Below, in pieces: positions 11,585 through 22,822 of a stretch of 64,000 nt of DNA. Origin of the DNA: Agrypnia vestita (Eukaryota > Arthropoda > Insecta > Trichoptera > Phryganeidae); contig JADDOH010002578.1 of the NCBI GenBank assembly GCA_016648135.1, positions 1 through 64,000 of the forward strand, in the 5' to 3' direction. Both the position numbers and the translations under genes were made by a program. The notes under the pieces were generated by a model that saw nothing but the letters and a program-made list of their open reading frames with translations, had not been told where the DNA came from and searched no databases. Position 1 is the first letter of the stretch. Every line of letters starts with the position of its first letter.

Positions 11585-12959
11585 TTTTTTTAGGTGAAAA
11601 TTAGTCGTTCCTAGAAGCATCCATCCTATACAGAGATGAAGTTTGAATGACATCAAATGAAAAATTCTTCATACAGTTTTTTTTCTCGCGTACAAAGAAT
11701 TTATAATGAAAATTATTTCCAACTAAATATCTCAAACACTGACCGATATATTTATACAAATGGTGTGATAAATGGTTGTTGAAAAAATAGATCATAAAAA
11801 AGAAGAATTAGAAGTACAAAAAAATTGTAATAAAAATAATTTCACGTCAGCGTCTTTGGTCTTTCATAATCCGTTTTAAAATGAAAAAACAAGTGATGAA
11901 AAAGGAAAAGGGCGAATAAGTTCTCGAACAGGTTTGCCTCCACAGGACTCTGGAGAGCTCCGCGCGTTTTCTTTTCTTCAGACATACTCCCTTTTGTGAG
12001 GCAAGCAATCTCAGTTCGACCTCCAATCCGCACCTCGCGTCGCGTGTACTATATCCCTGCTAACATTTGGATATTTATCATTTATTTGAACTAGAATATC
12101 GATACCTACAAATCCTCATTTTGTTTATGTTAACCATTCGAGCCAAAGAACTTATTGTTTACGTTAGTCCCTCGGTTGGAGGATTTCATATGAAGACAAA
12201 GAGATGAATCTTTACCCCTTAACCTGTTTAGCCCTTTAGGTCAATGAACTCGTTAAATTGTTTATATTAACACCATAAAAATCCCTTAGAAGCAAAGAAT
12301 ATTTATATTAATTTGGAAACAAAGGAAATACAGTATAAATAGTAGGAAGGGGTCTATGATGCATCACTGTGTTTCTGATTTTTGCTCTGTAAAGTTCTTC
12401 TTAAATAAATTTATTAAGTCCTGTTGTGTTTAACAGATATAAAATCCTTTAAATACTGATACATCTTGTGCGGGAAATGTAATTCGTGTCCCCCGCTCAC
12501 CAGCCCGTCTTTTCTTCTCTGCCCTGGGACTGACAGCTTATTCACGGTGATAAGAGATGTCGCCACTAGTACTAAACGGTACATACAGTAGCGTGTTTTC
12601 ACGCTACAATTTTTACACTCTACATGAATTTGACTTTACGTAGAAGCTCGAAGAAACGTTTCGGAAGATGGATATAAATTGACTATCAATACCTTTCGAA
12701 GAAAGTCAGATACGTGCCTATTTGAGGTCTATATAAAACAGCCAATCGTTTAATATCATGTAGGCGTAGACAGAAAAAAATATTTGTTACTGAAAAAGTT
12801 ACGAGATTTAATCAAATGCTATTGAAAATATGAAACGTGTGGATTCTTAATAAAGTTTGGAAATTGTGCGGATTTATGATAAAAAAATACAATATCATAT
12901 ATTCTGTATAATAAATTCTGAACTCAAAATATTTCTAATTATTTAAATATTTAGTAAGT

Positions 12960-13185
12960 TACGCAGGTTTAAGTTTTTTAAATGTCGACATCCTGGTTTT
13001 TTGTAACATCGTTCGGCAAAAATTAACCAGGTGTTGATAATCCCGGGGTTCCAAAGTTTGTACTCGCTGTACATAGTAGGGGTGGAACTCATTTTTTTTG
13101 CAAGATTCGGTGGGCTGTACTTTTCGGCACAACAAATTATTGTCGTTGTTATTTTTTAAACTCGTTGGGTTTATTGCGGACAAGC
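12960..13185 (-). pseudogene. Transposase fragment (mariner/Tc1-like superfamily)
   Basis: The minus strand reads KSTAHRILQK (one frame) then EFHPYYVQRVQTLEPRDYQH and LVNFCRTMLQK. This resembles the linker before the first catalytic Asp in arthropod mariner-like transposases (typically HPYHxQRVQxLxPxD...FC). Frames are shifted and no catalytic residue is present, so it is a dead fragment. It ends within about 10 bases of the left end of the pogo-like element at 13192, which may have inserted beside or into it. Family call by memory of the motif only. Confidence 0.5.
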
Positions 13186-13191
13186 TTCCTA

Positions 13192-14638
13192 GGGTAAATA
13201 CGGACGTCCGTAATTACCCCTGACTCGATTATATATCAAAACCTAAACCAATTTATTGCACGTTTTATCATAGTATTTAACCCTGAAAAAATAGATATAT
13301 TTTTTGAAAATTTGAAAACACTTATAATCAAATAGTAATTTAAATCAGATTCAATCAACAATGTCTATGAAACTAGGATTAGTACTGTACAACAGAATTC
13401 CAGGATTCTTGCACCAAAGGGATTAAAACAAGTGGGTAAATTTACCAGTGCAAAGCGCGGAACTACAGTTGTAAATTGTTTTAACGCTAGAGGCACTTAT
13501 ATTCCACCATTTTTCACATTCAAAAGAAAGAGAATGAATGCACTGCTTATGAGACAGTGATATTAATATGGCAGCTAGTGTTTCCGACTCTGGTTGGATA
13601 ACTGAACGAATATTCGTTGAATGGCTCCAGCATTTCAAAGAATTTGCAAAACCTTCGGCTGATAATCCCGTTTTGCTAGTACTGGAAAATCACGAGAGCC
13701 ACGTAAGTCTGAAAGCTTACGGTCAACAATCCGGGAGCCAAAATTACAGCATATGATACTGTAGGTCTTTATACAAAACAACCTTTAACCAAACAACAAG
13801 TATAGATAAAGTTATTAATGGCTTCAGGTGTGCTGTAATTTACCCAGTGGATCAAGATAAATTCAAAGGCACTTTTGCAAGTTTTGGTTATATTTTTGAA
13901 CCAGAAACTCCACTTAACACCAGAAACACCAACTTCAATAATTTAAGCCAAAGAGAGCTCAAAATGAATCTCAAGTCATCTGTGATGCAGCCAATGATAG
14001 TATTTCAAGTCAAACAGGATCTTAAGAGGCATCTCAACTCTTTAGAAACGTTCCTAACATGGAATATTAAAAATAAATAAAACGTGCGAATGAATTAGTA
14101 CGCGCAGGTGATGTTATCAATGATGCTGATTTAAGCCAAAATATGACAAGTCAAACTAGCCAGTCTTCCTCAGTACCATTTATTGACATAGTAAAGGTAC
14201 CAACTCTATAACCTAATCATAACAAACGGTGGGTTAAAAAAAACATATTCATTTTTACCAGCACACTGGAAAAAGTTTTCCTAGAAGAAAAAGAACAAAA
14301 GAAACCAGAAAGATCTGAAACGAGAATAGAAAAAACTACAAAAGAAACCAAAAAAATACTAAAGAAAAACGATCAAAAGTTGAGAAATTTTAAAATTGTT
14401 GAAACTGTACAAGAGAATGATGAATATTTTTGCATTTTTTGTCAGGAAAAGTATCGTGACCCCCCAGCGAAGGCTGGATTGTGTGTTTAAAATGTTAGAT
14501 AGAATTGGGCTCTTGAGAAGTGCGCTGCTGGGACTTCTTCCAGAGGCTTTATTTATGACTTGTGTGAATGATGTGGGACCTCATCCGTAAATACCCCATG
14601 CTGTCCGTAATTAACCCAACACCCGTCCGTATTTACCC
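13192..14638 (+). mobile_element. pogo/Tigger-like DNA transposon remnant with TA duplication
   Basis: GGGTAAATACGGAC (13192-13205) and its inverted complement GTCCGTATTTACCC (14625-14638) bound the element, each flanked by TA (13190-13191 and 14639-14640), the target of the pogo/Tc1/mariner superfamily. A second, inner inverted motif GTCCGTAATTACCCC (13206-13220) and near copies at 14603-14617 and about 14647-14663 repeat the same word. Interior codes for a broken transposase lacking its N-terminal DNA-binding half, so this is an internally deleted copy. A similar word at 14821-14836 leaves the right edge slightly uncertain. Confidence 0.72.
13355..14590 (+). pseudogene. pogo/Tigger-like transposase (DDE_1 type), broken
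   Basis: Reading across frames gives NNVYETRISTVQQNSRILAP (equivalent to the YNxDETG block), LKQVGKFTSAKRGTTVVNCF, GWITERIFVEWLQHF, and NPVLLVLENHESHVSL, which matches the LLxDNHxSH block except that the catalytic Asp is Glu. Near the C-terminus CIFCQEKYRDPPSEGW, CLKC and WALEKC outline a Cys-rich zinc-finger-like tail known from some insect pogo-type transposases. At least three frameshifts and several stops are present, and the helix-turn-helix DNA-binding N-terminus is absent. The protein would cut and paste the element. This copy cannot. Confidence 0.75.
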
Positions 14639-14841
14639 TAAGGGCTACGAGTAATTACGGACAGACAAGGTTTTGTTTTTGATTAAAAACATATAGTTGT
14701 TGATTGATCTCGTAAAATAATTAATGTAGATTTTGTAGGTGAATAACTAAAGTTTCATATTAAATAAAGTCAGGCTGATTGTTTCTAATAGTATAGGTTT
14801 TGTACGTTATTTCGTTTCAGCGTCCGCAATTCACCCATCCT

Positions 14842-14947
14842 CCCCTATCTAAAGATTTTAAATGTGTAAAGACATTGAAAGTACTTTACTGCACTTTTGT
14901 CACAAGTAAACTAGAGTACGCAACGCAAGTATGAAATCCCCAGTATA
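14842..14947 (+). pseudogene. Jockey/CR1-like LINE RT C-terminal region, left part
   Basis: The frame SKDFKCVKTLKVLYCTF then SKLEYATQV(stop)NPQY matches the block after the RT fingers/thumb in Jockey/CR1-like LINEs (family form: LKVLYxxLVRSxLEYASxVWNP). The Trp before NP is replaced by TGA. The frame runs into the mariner insertion at 14948 and continues at 16240, so the two parts were one ORF. The 5' portion of the LINE is missing. Confidence 0.75.
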
Positions 14948-16237
14948 TTAGGTCCTTACATATGAAATTGGCGTTTAGTATGGGAGGAACATAAAGCCGA
15001 TTTTTTTTTATTATAATATATTTATTTAATCAAAGTATGTACCATTGCTATCTATGCACTTTTGCCATCTCATAGGTAGTTAGTTCATCGATCCCTTTAC
15101 TAAAAAAACCATTCGGACGGGAATCAATAAAATCTTTGAAGACGGTTTGGACTGCCCCATCGGAGTTGAATTTTTTCCTTTGCAAGAAGTTATCCAAATT
15201 CCGAAAAAAATGGTAATCTGTTGGGGCAAGGTCCGGAGAGTACGGTGGATGTCTTAGACATTCCAATTGAAGCTCCTCTAATTTGGTAGCCGTCTGTTGT
15301 GCAGTGTGTGGTCTAGCGTTATCATGAAGCAGCAGTGGCCTAGAGTGATTAACCAGCCTCGGTTGTTTAGCAGCTAGCTTTTCCATCATGGTTTGCAGTT
15401 GCTGACAATAGATATCTGCCGTAATCGTCTGGCCAGATTTAAGAAAGCTGTAGTGAACGACACCAGCACTAGTCTACCAAACGCTCACAAGTAACTTTTT
15501 TGGAGTCAATTTTCGCTTGGGGCATGGTTTGGCTGGTTCGGCAGGGTTCAGCCATTGCGATGAGCGCTTCCGATTATCGTACAGGATCCACTTTTCATCA
15601 CAGGTAATGATTCGATTTAAAATCCCTTCATTATTGTGACCGGTTGAGTAATGCAACGCAGCAGTCAACGCGCGTTTGTTGATTTGCTTCACTCAATTCG
15701 TGAGGTACCCACCTTTCAAGCTTTTTCACCTTACCAATTTGCTTCAAGTGGATTAAAACAGTTTTATCACTAACACCGCAGCCTGCAGCTAACTCGGATG
15801 TGGTTTGCGATGGATCCGCTTCCACAATAGCCTTCAATTCTTCATTATCAACTTTGGTCTCCGGCCGTCCACGGGGCTTGTTCTGCAGGTCGAAATTTCC
15901 AGAACGAAAACGTTGGAACAAAAAACGCACTGTGTTTTCTTTTGCGGCACCGTCGCCATACACATCATTAATCCTTCGAGCCGTTTCTGCAGCATTGGTG
16001 CCACGGTGGAACTCGTACTCGTAAATAACGCGATATTTCAAGTTTTTCATTTTGTAAACTGAGTGACGCAAAGAAAAAACAATTGAGGAAAAAACAAATG
16101 AATTATAATTTTCAAAACACAAATACATGAGTAAATAGCTGTATAAATTTGGATTTGGAATTCGTAACCAAAGAGAAGATATTTGAGATCAAATTTGCCA
16201 GTACGGCAAAACGCCAATTTCATATGTAAGGACCTAA
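14948..16237 (-). mobile_element. mariner element, near full length, probably cecropia subfamily
   Basis: Terminal inverted repeats begin TTAGGTCCTTACATATGAAA and match for 29 bases at 14948-14976 and 16209-16237. TA target duplications lie at 14946-14947 and 16238-16239. The element is 1,290 bp, the normal mariner size, and contains one transposase gene on the minus strand. The terminal sequence is the one I recall for the cecropia subfamily, but subfamily should be checked by alignment. It is inserted in a LINE whose frame is restored by removing the element and one TA. Confidence 0.93.
15026..16050 (-). pseudogene. mariner transposase, inactivated
   Basis: The start is the ATG at 16050 (MKNLKYRVIYEYEFHRG), after an AT-rich 5' leader; an upstream in-frame ATG is unlikely because mariner proteins usually begin just before such a block. 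Order: N-terminal helix-turn-helix region (NAAETARRINDVYGDG; GRPETKVD), the WVPHEL(S) linker motif, TCDEKW (first Asp), LLLHDNARPHTA (second Asp), and YSPDLAPTDYHFF (third Asp); the second to third spacing is 34 residues, giving the D,D34D signature. Damage: a 1-base frameshift near 15645, an in-frame TAG at about 15475 where the family has Trp, and another frameshift near 15070, after which MRWQKCIDSNGTYFD runs to TAA at 15026-15028. Total coding length fits about 340 residues. Cut-and-paste transposase, nuclear, now dead. Confidence 0.92.
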
Positions 16238-16239
16238 TA

Positions 16240-16651
16240 TGATCTATGTAAATCGCTTGGAACAAATTTAAAAAAAAATTATTCATTTTCTCTACTTCAA
16301 ATTCAATTGCGTTTCTGACGATCATGACAGTTCATGCAAAAAATATCACATCTTACCATTATACAAATGTCGGGAAATGGTGATTTGCTGTACCTACTAA
16401 AAATTGTATTGGGCAACGTTGACTGTCCTGAAATATTAAATAGACTAAAATTCCATGTTCCCTGTAGGTCTCCTACACACAACCCAGTCTTTCACATTGA
16501 TTTTACCTCATCCAACTATCGTCGTAATTCATATTTCTTGAGGGTATGCGATGCATTCAATAAACTGATAAGATTATTGGATATTGATCTGTTCGAGTGC
16601 AGCCACACAAGATTAAGAAAAATTTTGAGTGCAGAATTTTTTTCTACTTAA
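16240..16651 (+). pseudogene. Jockey/CR1-like LINE RT C-terminal region, right part
   Basis: Continues the ORF of 14842-14947 (IYVNRLEQI after the mariner). One frameshift near 16290 leads into GDLLYLLKIVLGNVDCPEIL, FHVPCRS, FTSSNYRRNSYFLRVCDAFN, DIDLF and a stop at 16651, the usual end of LINE RT proteins of this group (thumb and short C-tail, no endonuclease here). It would end the reverse transcriptase used for target-primed retrotransposition. The fragment is 5' truncated, as most LINE copies are. Confidence 0.8.
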
Positions 16652-16805
16652 TAATTAAGTTTCTTTTTCTCTTGTTCATTATTTTTGTATTATTTTTAAC
16701 ATGCCTATGTTTTTCTGCTAGTAATTAAGTATCATTTTCTTTTGTTAAAATTTTTATTCTTTCTTGTTATATAATTCTTTACATGCCTAAGTTCAATTCA
16801 TAACA
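16652..16805 (+). repeat. Tandem duplication in LINE 3' region
   Basis: TAATTAAGT(T/A)TC ... TCTT(T/C)TGTT ... ACATGCCTA(T/A)GTT occurs twice in tandem (about 16652-16715 and 16722-16795). Probably a 3' UTR repeat of the LINE. Confidence 0.5.
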
Positions 16806-17109
16806 TATTTATCATTACTAACATATTTCTAAATGTGGAGACCTGTAATTGGCCATCTATATTTTATAGTATAGTATAGTTTATACAACTTCAGTAACTA
16901 ACTAATCACTACACCATTGCCCCACAAGTGTAGACACTACAGACGCTAGTCTTTTCTCCTGGTATTCCACTTACCCCGTCTACTTTCATACATTTTCTAA
17001 TGCGAGCTCTTGGATTGTTGTAATTTTTAGGAGTAACAGGGTAGTTCACCACTTTTGGCTAACCTGATGATGCCAGGTTTTTTAACACTCCCCTTACATA
17101 TTTTATTTA

Positions 17110-19340
17110 CCATCCCTTTCTCTCTTATATTACATTAGGTACAAAATGACCAAACCACAACTCAAGTAATGAAAAATTACGGTATTTTATTAGCGTGATA
17201 ATTACAAATATATCATATACAATACCTAACAGAAAAACATATATACTTTCCTATATATATATTTTTTAAATTAACGGACTTCGAAGCAATTTTGAACATT
17301 TGACAACTTTGAAGCAATTTCTGTATTTTTGTTTAAAATTTTATAGAAGTGTTCCGGCCTATATAATAAATATTATAAATATAGTTCGGAGAGAAAATTT
17401 ATTAAACGGTAGCTTCAAGCTTTGTATATTTATTCATTAAAAATGTCACGCTTAAGTGAAAAACTTGAACACTGCACGCCTTTAATTGAATCCTATCCCA
17501 GATTGGAAGTCTAGTTCAAAAGTGAACGTACCGGGAAGACTCATCGTACAAATATGCCAGAATCGCAACACTCGCTACTTCCGATTCCTCGGAGACCAGA
17601 GTCCATTAACTGATCCAGGGAACTTGTACAAACCATCCAATCAGCGTGGATCGATCTCCCCGCAGGCGCCGCCCTCCAGTGATATTTTAAACGTTTACGA
17701 GGAATAGGAATACGCCCACCTCCGCTTTACAATTTTTTTATATTAATTAGTATTCGAATTTTACCCTCATGAAGTACCTACTGTGTGAAAAATTTTTTTA
17801 AAGATGGAACAGGATGTTCAATTATCTGAAATTTGACTAAATGATTATCGTTATCTTTATTTTACCTAAACGGTTAAAATAACTTTTAAATCTATTTTTA
17901 AAAATTATGAAATATAAATAAAATAATAAAATAAAATAAATATCATGTTAGGCACCTTTAGTTAAATTGGAGCTATTAAGAATATAACGATATATAATAC
18001 ATACTAAGGCCCTTGAACTTAATAATGCTACTTAAATATGATACCGTTGAAATAAAATTCTTTTGAATTTCTTCTAAAGGTCTGCTTGTGACTAAAACGA
18101 AAATAAAAATAAATAAAAATTTTCGTAAAAACGAAATATTTTAAACTTATTTTGTGAAAAATTATATGAATTTTGAAACAGATTCAGTGTGATTCAAAGT
18201 GAACATTTCCCTGAAAAATATCGGTATAAAAGTATATTATAGATATGAAATTATATTTAAAGATCGCGTTACCTCTCAGTCGTTAGTTCGATTGATATTG
18301 GACTCTAAAGCTAAATTGGATTTAGTTATGCAGAAAAAATCCAACCCAAAAAACTGGGAGCTGAGGAAACGGCTTCCAAAAATTTGAACCTACAAAAACC
18401 TATTACGTCGATATTTAATTCATTATTGCATGTTTTTTTAAATGTTTTAAATAAAATTTTAAAAAATCTAGAATATGCTCATTCTAGATTTTTTTAAATG
18501 TTATTATAAGAAAAAAGTCTTGTTTACGACGCGTTTTACAGGTTGGATTCTTCAACAAAATGTCTAAATGTTCGAAAAACAGTACCTACTGTTTTTTACA
18601 TGTGGCTTCTATGTTCTATGAATTTGATAAAGCATGAAGTGTAAAGTATTATCTAAGGTATAGAAAAGAAGGTTTTCTACAAAATTATTATCGTTTAGTA
18701 AAAATAGAATTATTAATTTGTATAAAGCGTCCATGGATGTTTTTAATCAATATTTTTGTTTGCCAAGGATTTGTAAATTTGATTTGGCAGAAAACGGTCA
18801 AACCACTTTTTTGCGTTTATGAGTTAATTTTATGGTGATGGCAATGATGTAGGTAAGAAAAAATTAATTTTAATTTACAAAAAACGGAAGTTTTCATTTA
18901 CAAAGATATCGTATTAAATTGTCCAAAACCGTCCAAACGTAACTAATTTTTAGCATTTTGTGGGTTGGATGCTTTCTGCATTTCTCGTCCATTTCGTCCA
19001 ATTCAAGAATGCAAACTGTGAACTATTCAGTTGTAAGGAACATTCAGAAAACAATTATTCCTTTGAAGGTTTATTTATTATATTTTTGAATCTGATAGCA
19101 CGAAAGCTTTCGGTAATTTTGCTGAAAATGTGGGTTTGTTTTCAAATGGGCAGGACGAAGCCTTTGATGCCCTTCATTGTGTTGCGATGATGATTTTCTG
19201 TAGAATCAAATCAACTCTGAAACGACTTTTCTTAGAATATTAAATGGGATCAGGGATTCCCGCTGCTCCAGCATGTTGCCCCGTGAATTTTGGTTTTCTC
19301 ATGGCTAGCTTAAGGTATTATTAGCTAAAGGTATTTCCGA
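17110..19340. other. No gene recognised
   Basis: AT-rich. A GC-richer patch at 17486-17707 has an open frame (VPGRLIVQICQNRN ... NVYEE), but starts without ATG and matches nothing I know; it contains CCAAT (about 17637) and may be noncoding. Confidence 0.5.
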
Positions 19341-19348
19341 AACATGTA

Positions 19349-19402
19349 GGTGTAATTAATCAAATAATATAAGTAGATTTATACAAATAATACAATCAAT
19401 AT
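19349..19402 (+). repeat. Element 3'-end repeat, copy B
   Basis: Same sequence as 11531-11584, ending ACAATCAATAT, then ATATATA and the Helitron edge. The Helitron thus inserted at the end of this older repeat. Confidence 0.7.
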
Positions 19403-19409
19403 ATATATA

Positions 19410-19694
19410 CTAGCAGGAAAGCAATCGGCTTCGCCGATTGCTTACTGCTAGGCCCTGCGGGCGGCTATTGTGGCCGCTTCGCGGCCAATGACGGCCGCTC
19501 CGCGGCCAGCCATGGCCGCTGCGCGGCCAATTGTGTTTGCTGTGCAGCAAACACAATTGTTTACCTATGCCTACGTCAGCCGCTTCGCGGCCAATTGTAT
19601 CTGGAAAATTTCCATTTTTGCTATTGTGGCCGCTTCGCGGCCAATGACGGTCGTCCCGCGGCCAATTGTGTTTGCTCTGCAACAAACACAATTG
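19410..19694. repeat. Array of about ten hairpins at the Helitron 3' end
   Basis: Successive perfect or near-perfect inverted repeats with 2-8 base loops: 19421-19441 (9-bp arms GCAATCGGC, loop TTC), 19452-19462, 19471-19487 (TGGCCGC/GCGGCCA, loop TTC), 19493-19507, 19513-19529, 19528-19559 (15-bp arms CAATTGTGTTTGCTG, loop TG), 19579-19591, 19627-19643, a degenerate one at 19649-19663, and 19663-19694. The GGCCGCTTCGCGGCC plus CAATTGTGTTTG set is present twice (about 19464-19559 and 19617-19694), so a composite unit was duplicated. The terminal CTAGCAG (19410-19416) also pairs with CTGCTAG at 19445-19451 around the first hairpin. Confidence 0.95.
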
Positions 19695-19865
19695 ATTTCC
19701 TTACTGTTACAAAGTTAATAGAATTTGATAATTAGCCGTATTCTGAAGTAAGCAATATTTCTTTTTTTGTTTCTTGACAGTTACTGTATAATATTGTGAT
19801 GCTGTCAACTCTGAGTTTTTAAGTTTGGCTGGTTTAAAAATAATGAATTCATCAACATTGAGGAG

Positions 19866-19978
19866 AAAAAAATCAGGTTTTAGTGTCTATGGTAGCTGTC
19901 AGTGACAGACAAAATTTCAGTGAAAAAATCAGGTTTTACTGTCTATGGTAGCTGTCAGTGACATACAAAAAATGAAAC
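19866..19978 (-). repeat. Two-copy tandem repeat, about 57-bp unit, in Helitron 3' region
   Basis: AAAAAATCAGGTTTTA ... GTCTATGGTAGCTGTCAGTGAC occurs at 19866 and again at 19923 with few changes. Each unit contains the small palindrome CTGTCAGTGACAG or a near copy. Confidence 0.85.
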
Positions 19979-20089
19979 AGCTGTCGAATTCTTCTTTGTA
20001 TTTATTTTTATCGATAAAATTACAGCGTCTTATTTATTAATAAATTACATAGCATTTTAGTTTAATGATTATTGATAAATAAATGTATT

Positions 20090-22814
20090 TTAAAAATATA
20101 TCATTTTGTAGTCCATTTCACGACCATCATCTTTAATACTATCCACATAATAAAATGTAAAGATTGGACCTTCTAATCGCCCGAGTACATCTTCGTTAAC
20201 CAATCGAGCTTATTCATTCTTTGGACACAGTATCGTTCGTTTACTCATTAGGGGAACATCCGCTATAGAATGTACTTCATTATATATGCTTTGAACAACA
20301 TTTTGACTTACACTTTCATTTGGAATAAGCACTGATGACGCATACTTTCCTTCCACAGGAGGTAGCTTTCCATCGCCTAAATCTAAAAGCCACTGTGTAA
20401 ATGAATTTTCACCTTCTAAAGCGGGGACATTAGTTTTCAAATTGAAAATAGTAAAATTTTTCCAATGTTGGCTGTTTTTAATAGATGTCGCTACTAACTG
20501 ACCGCGAGAAGCCCTTCGAGAAACTGGTAGAATTTGTCTAGTCGCCGCCCAAAATGATTACTTTATTGCCAAAAATATCATTATTACCCATTATATCGCG
20601 CAGAGTACGTTCAATTATATCTAAAGCTATAACTGGCGCCATCGGTGCTTTATCCCAGATGATAACATCAGCTGCACTTATAATTGCACGGTTCTTGGAT
20701 GTCACTCTGCATGTTGTGTTATTCTATAAATCAAGAAGTAAATTAAAAGCCATGTGACATGTACGTCCACCTGGTAATAAAATTGCTGATATTCCTGTCC
20801 AAGCAACAGATAAAACTTTCTTAGATTTTCCTCTTCAAGTATGTATAATAGTCTTATAAAGGAACGTTTTACCTGTGCCACCAGGACCGTCAATAAAGAA
20901 ACATTTTTTTGTTTCAGGTACATCTGAAATTTTTTACTTAATATACTGTCGAAAGCACAATGTTGTTCTCGATTGAGTTTTGCAGCCATCTCTAACCCTA
21001 GAGAACTTTCTAATGTTAAATTAATATCAACCACTTCATTATAAGTATTGCTGTAATCTGGTCCCGGCAAACCCTGTGATGTGCAAGAAGAATTTTCATT
21101 TATTAATGCCGTTTGAATATACAAAAGGGAACAATTTTGTGCAATTTCTGCAGTAGCACCTTGACGACTAAAGTCTTCTGACATCAAATCTTTGAAATCG
21201 TTCCACAGCTGCAACGGATCTGGTGGAGGCAATGAATCATTAATAAGACAAATAGGTCGCAAAGAGCTTTGGGCATCATATACGTTGAAGCTTAAGCCAT
21301 GCAACGCTGCCATTCTTCAATATCATCGATGAGTCCTAATTCTCGTACTGCATCATGAAATGTAGGAAGTAGACAACCATTAGCAGTCCGCAAAGATTCA
21401 AAGGACGTAGCGCCAGTCACTTGTAAAAGAATAAGTCTTAAATGGTATAATTCTATATTTCTAGGAGAAACGGGGGACATGCGACCAATAATCTTGTCCC
21501 CGCCACATTGCCTCTTCTTCCACTGCTTATTGCTAGAAAAAACATAGAAATTAGTTAAATCCTGATACTTAATATTACATGCCTCATTATCTTGTTAGTT
21601 ACGTTTAAACCATGCAGTTAATGTTGTATTATTTAAGGCTGTAGAGTCCAACCAAATTCACCTGATGGAAATAACAATGGAAAAACCATCGGATCTAAAT
21701 GTTTTGATAACATATTAATACGCTGGAGACCTCCTACATTCTTAGGTGAACAGCAAAATCTACGTTTGGCGGTAACCTACCTTCGTAATCTGCTACATAC
21801 ACAATGGCGACTTCATTATTATTAGATGGAGCATTATACCTTCTTTGGTCATCTAACGAAGAACGCGTAAAGAGTAGTTGAATATTCCGCATCTGGCCCC
21901 CGTGCTCTGCAACTATAGATTCTTCTTCCTCAACCGCTTCTTTCAACCTTTTGTATTGGAGAGCATATGGACTTACACGACGGATGACATTATCAATAGT
22001 TTCCATTATATTTTGTTGACATCTAAGGTTAGACGGATGGCTCATACGTACCCTGACTGCTTCATCCGCATCGTAAACATATAGTTGCGCATATGCCGGC
22101 ACCTCTCCATCACTCTGCAAACTTCTAGACGTTCTATGATATACTTCACCTGAAATTTTTAAACAATACGGGCCTACACCTGGTATGTCACTTATTTGCA
22201 CTCCGAAAGATGCAAATGCATTAGCACAGTTGTACTGACGAATAAATTTCTTAAAATTTTTAGACTCATTTCAGCATCAAAATGAACCGCTTTGCAATGA
22301 TCTACAGTACTCTCCGTGGCCATGAATAAAATTGTTAATGGCACATTTAAAATAAGATTTCGCATTTCTTCCTTCAGCATACACTCTTTGCCTAGCATTT
22401 CTTCTTTCGCGTTCCGCTTCTGTCATGTTTGATATTCTACGAATAGCATTCCTTCTTTCACGTTCCTCTTCTGTTATGGCATTGTTACGTTCACGCTGGT
22501 TAGCATTCCTTCTTTCACGTTCCTCTTCTGTTATGTTTGACACTCTACGTCTGGCATTGTTACGTTCACGCTGGTCTTCATTCATATTGTGAACTCGAAT
22601 CGCATTCTGCCTTTCGCGTTCATCTTGAGTCATATTTTCAATCCTTCGTCTCGCATTCTGCCTGTCGCGTTCATCTTGAGTCATATTCCTTTGTCTCGCA
22701 TTCTGACTCTCGTTCTTCTTGAGTCATATTTTCAATTCTTCGTCTTGCAATCCTCCAGTCATTTCCACAAAGCTCCTCCATCAAATTGCCGGTTTGTGAT
22801 GTTGAGTCTTCCAT
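20090..22814 (-). pseudogene. Helitron Rep/PIF1-helicase protein, internally deleted and frameshifted
   Basis: Probable start ATG at 22814 (MEDSTSQTGNLMEELC), just after an acceptor TTTTTCAG at 22823-22830. N-terminus: 6-7 repeats of the type NMTQDERERQNARRR (22390-22760). Then NNFIHGHGEYCRSLQSG, a long stretch typical of the Helitron N-terminal region (ISDIPGVGPYCLKISGEVYH, 22200-21734), DPMVFPLLFPSGEFGW (about 21690), and almost at once WKKRQCGGDKIIGRM (about 21500). In complete proteins the HUH endonuclease lies between these blocks, so the nuclease domain appears deleted. PIF1 helicase follows: ATSFESLRTANGCLLPTFHD, LNREQHCAFDSIL, Walker A GPGGTGKTFLYKTI (about 20880), WDKAPM at the Walker B position, GNKVIILGGD, and WLLDLGDGKLPP. 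The frame ends at TAA 20090, before the last helicase motifs. Several frameshifts and stops make it non-functional. Confidence 0.88.
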
Positions 22815-22822
22815 TGGAATTC

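Noticed and set aside
17486..17707. Open frame with protein-like composition
   Set aside because: No ATG, no recognised domain, no splice signals; GC-rich patch alone can keep it open.
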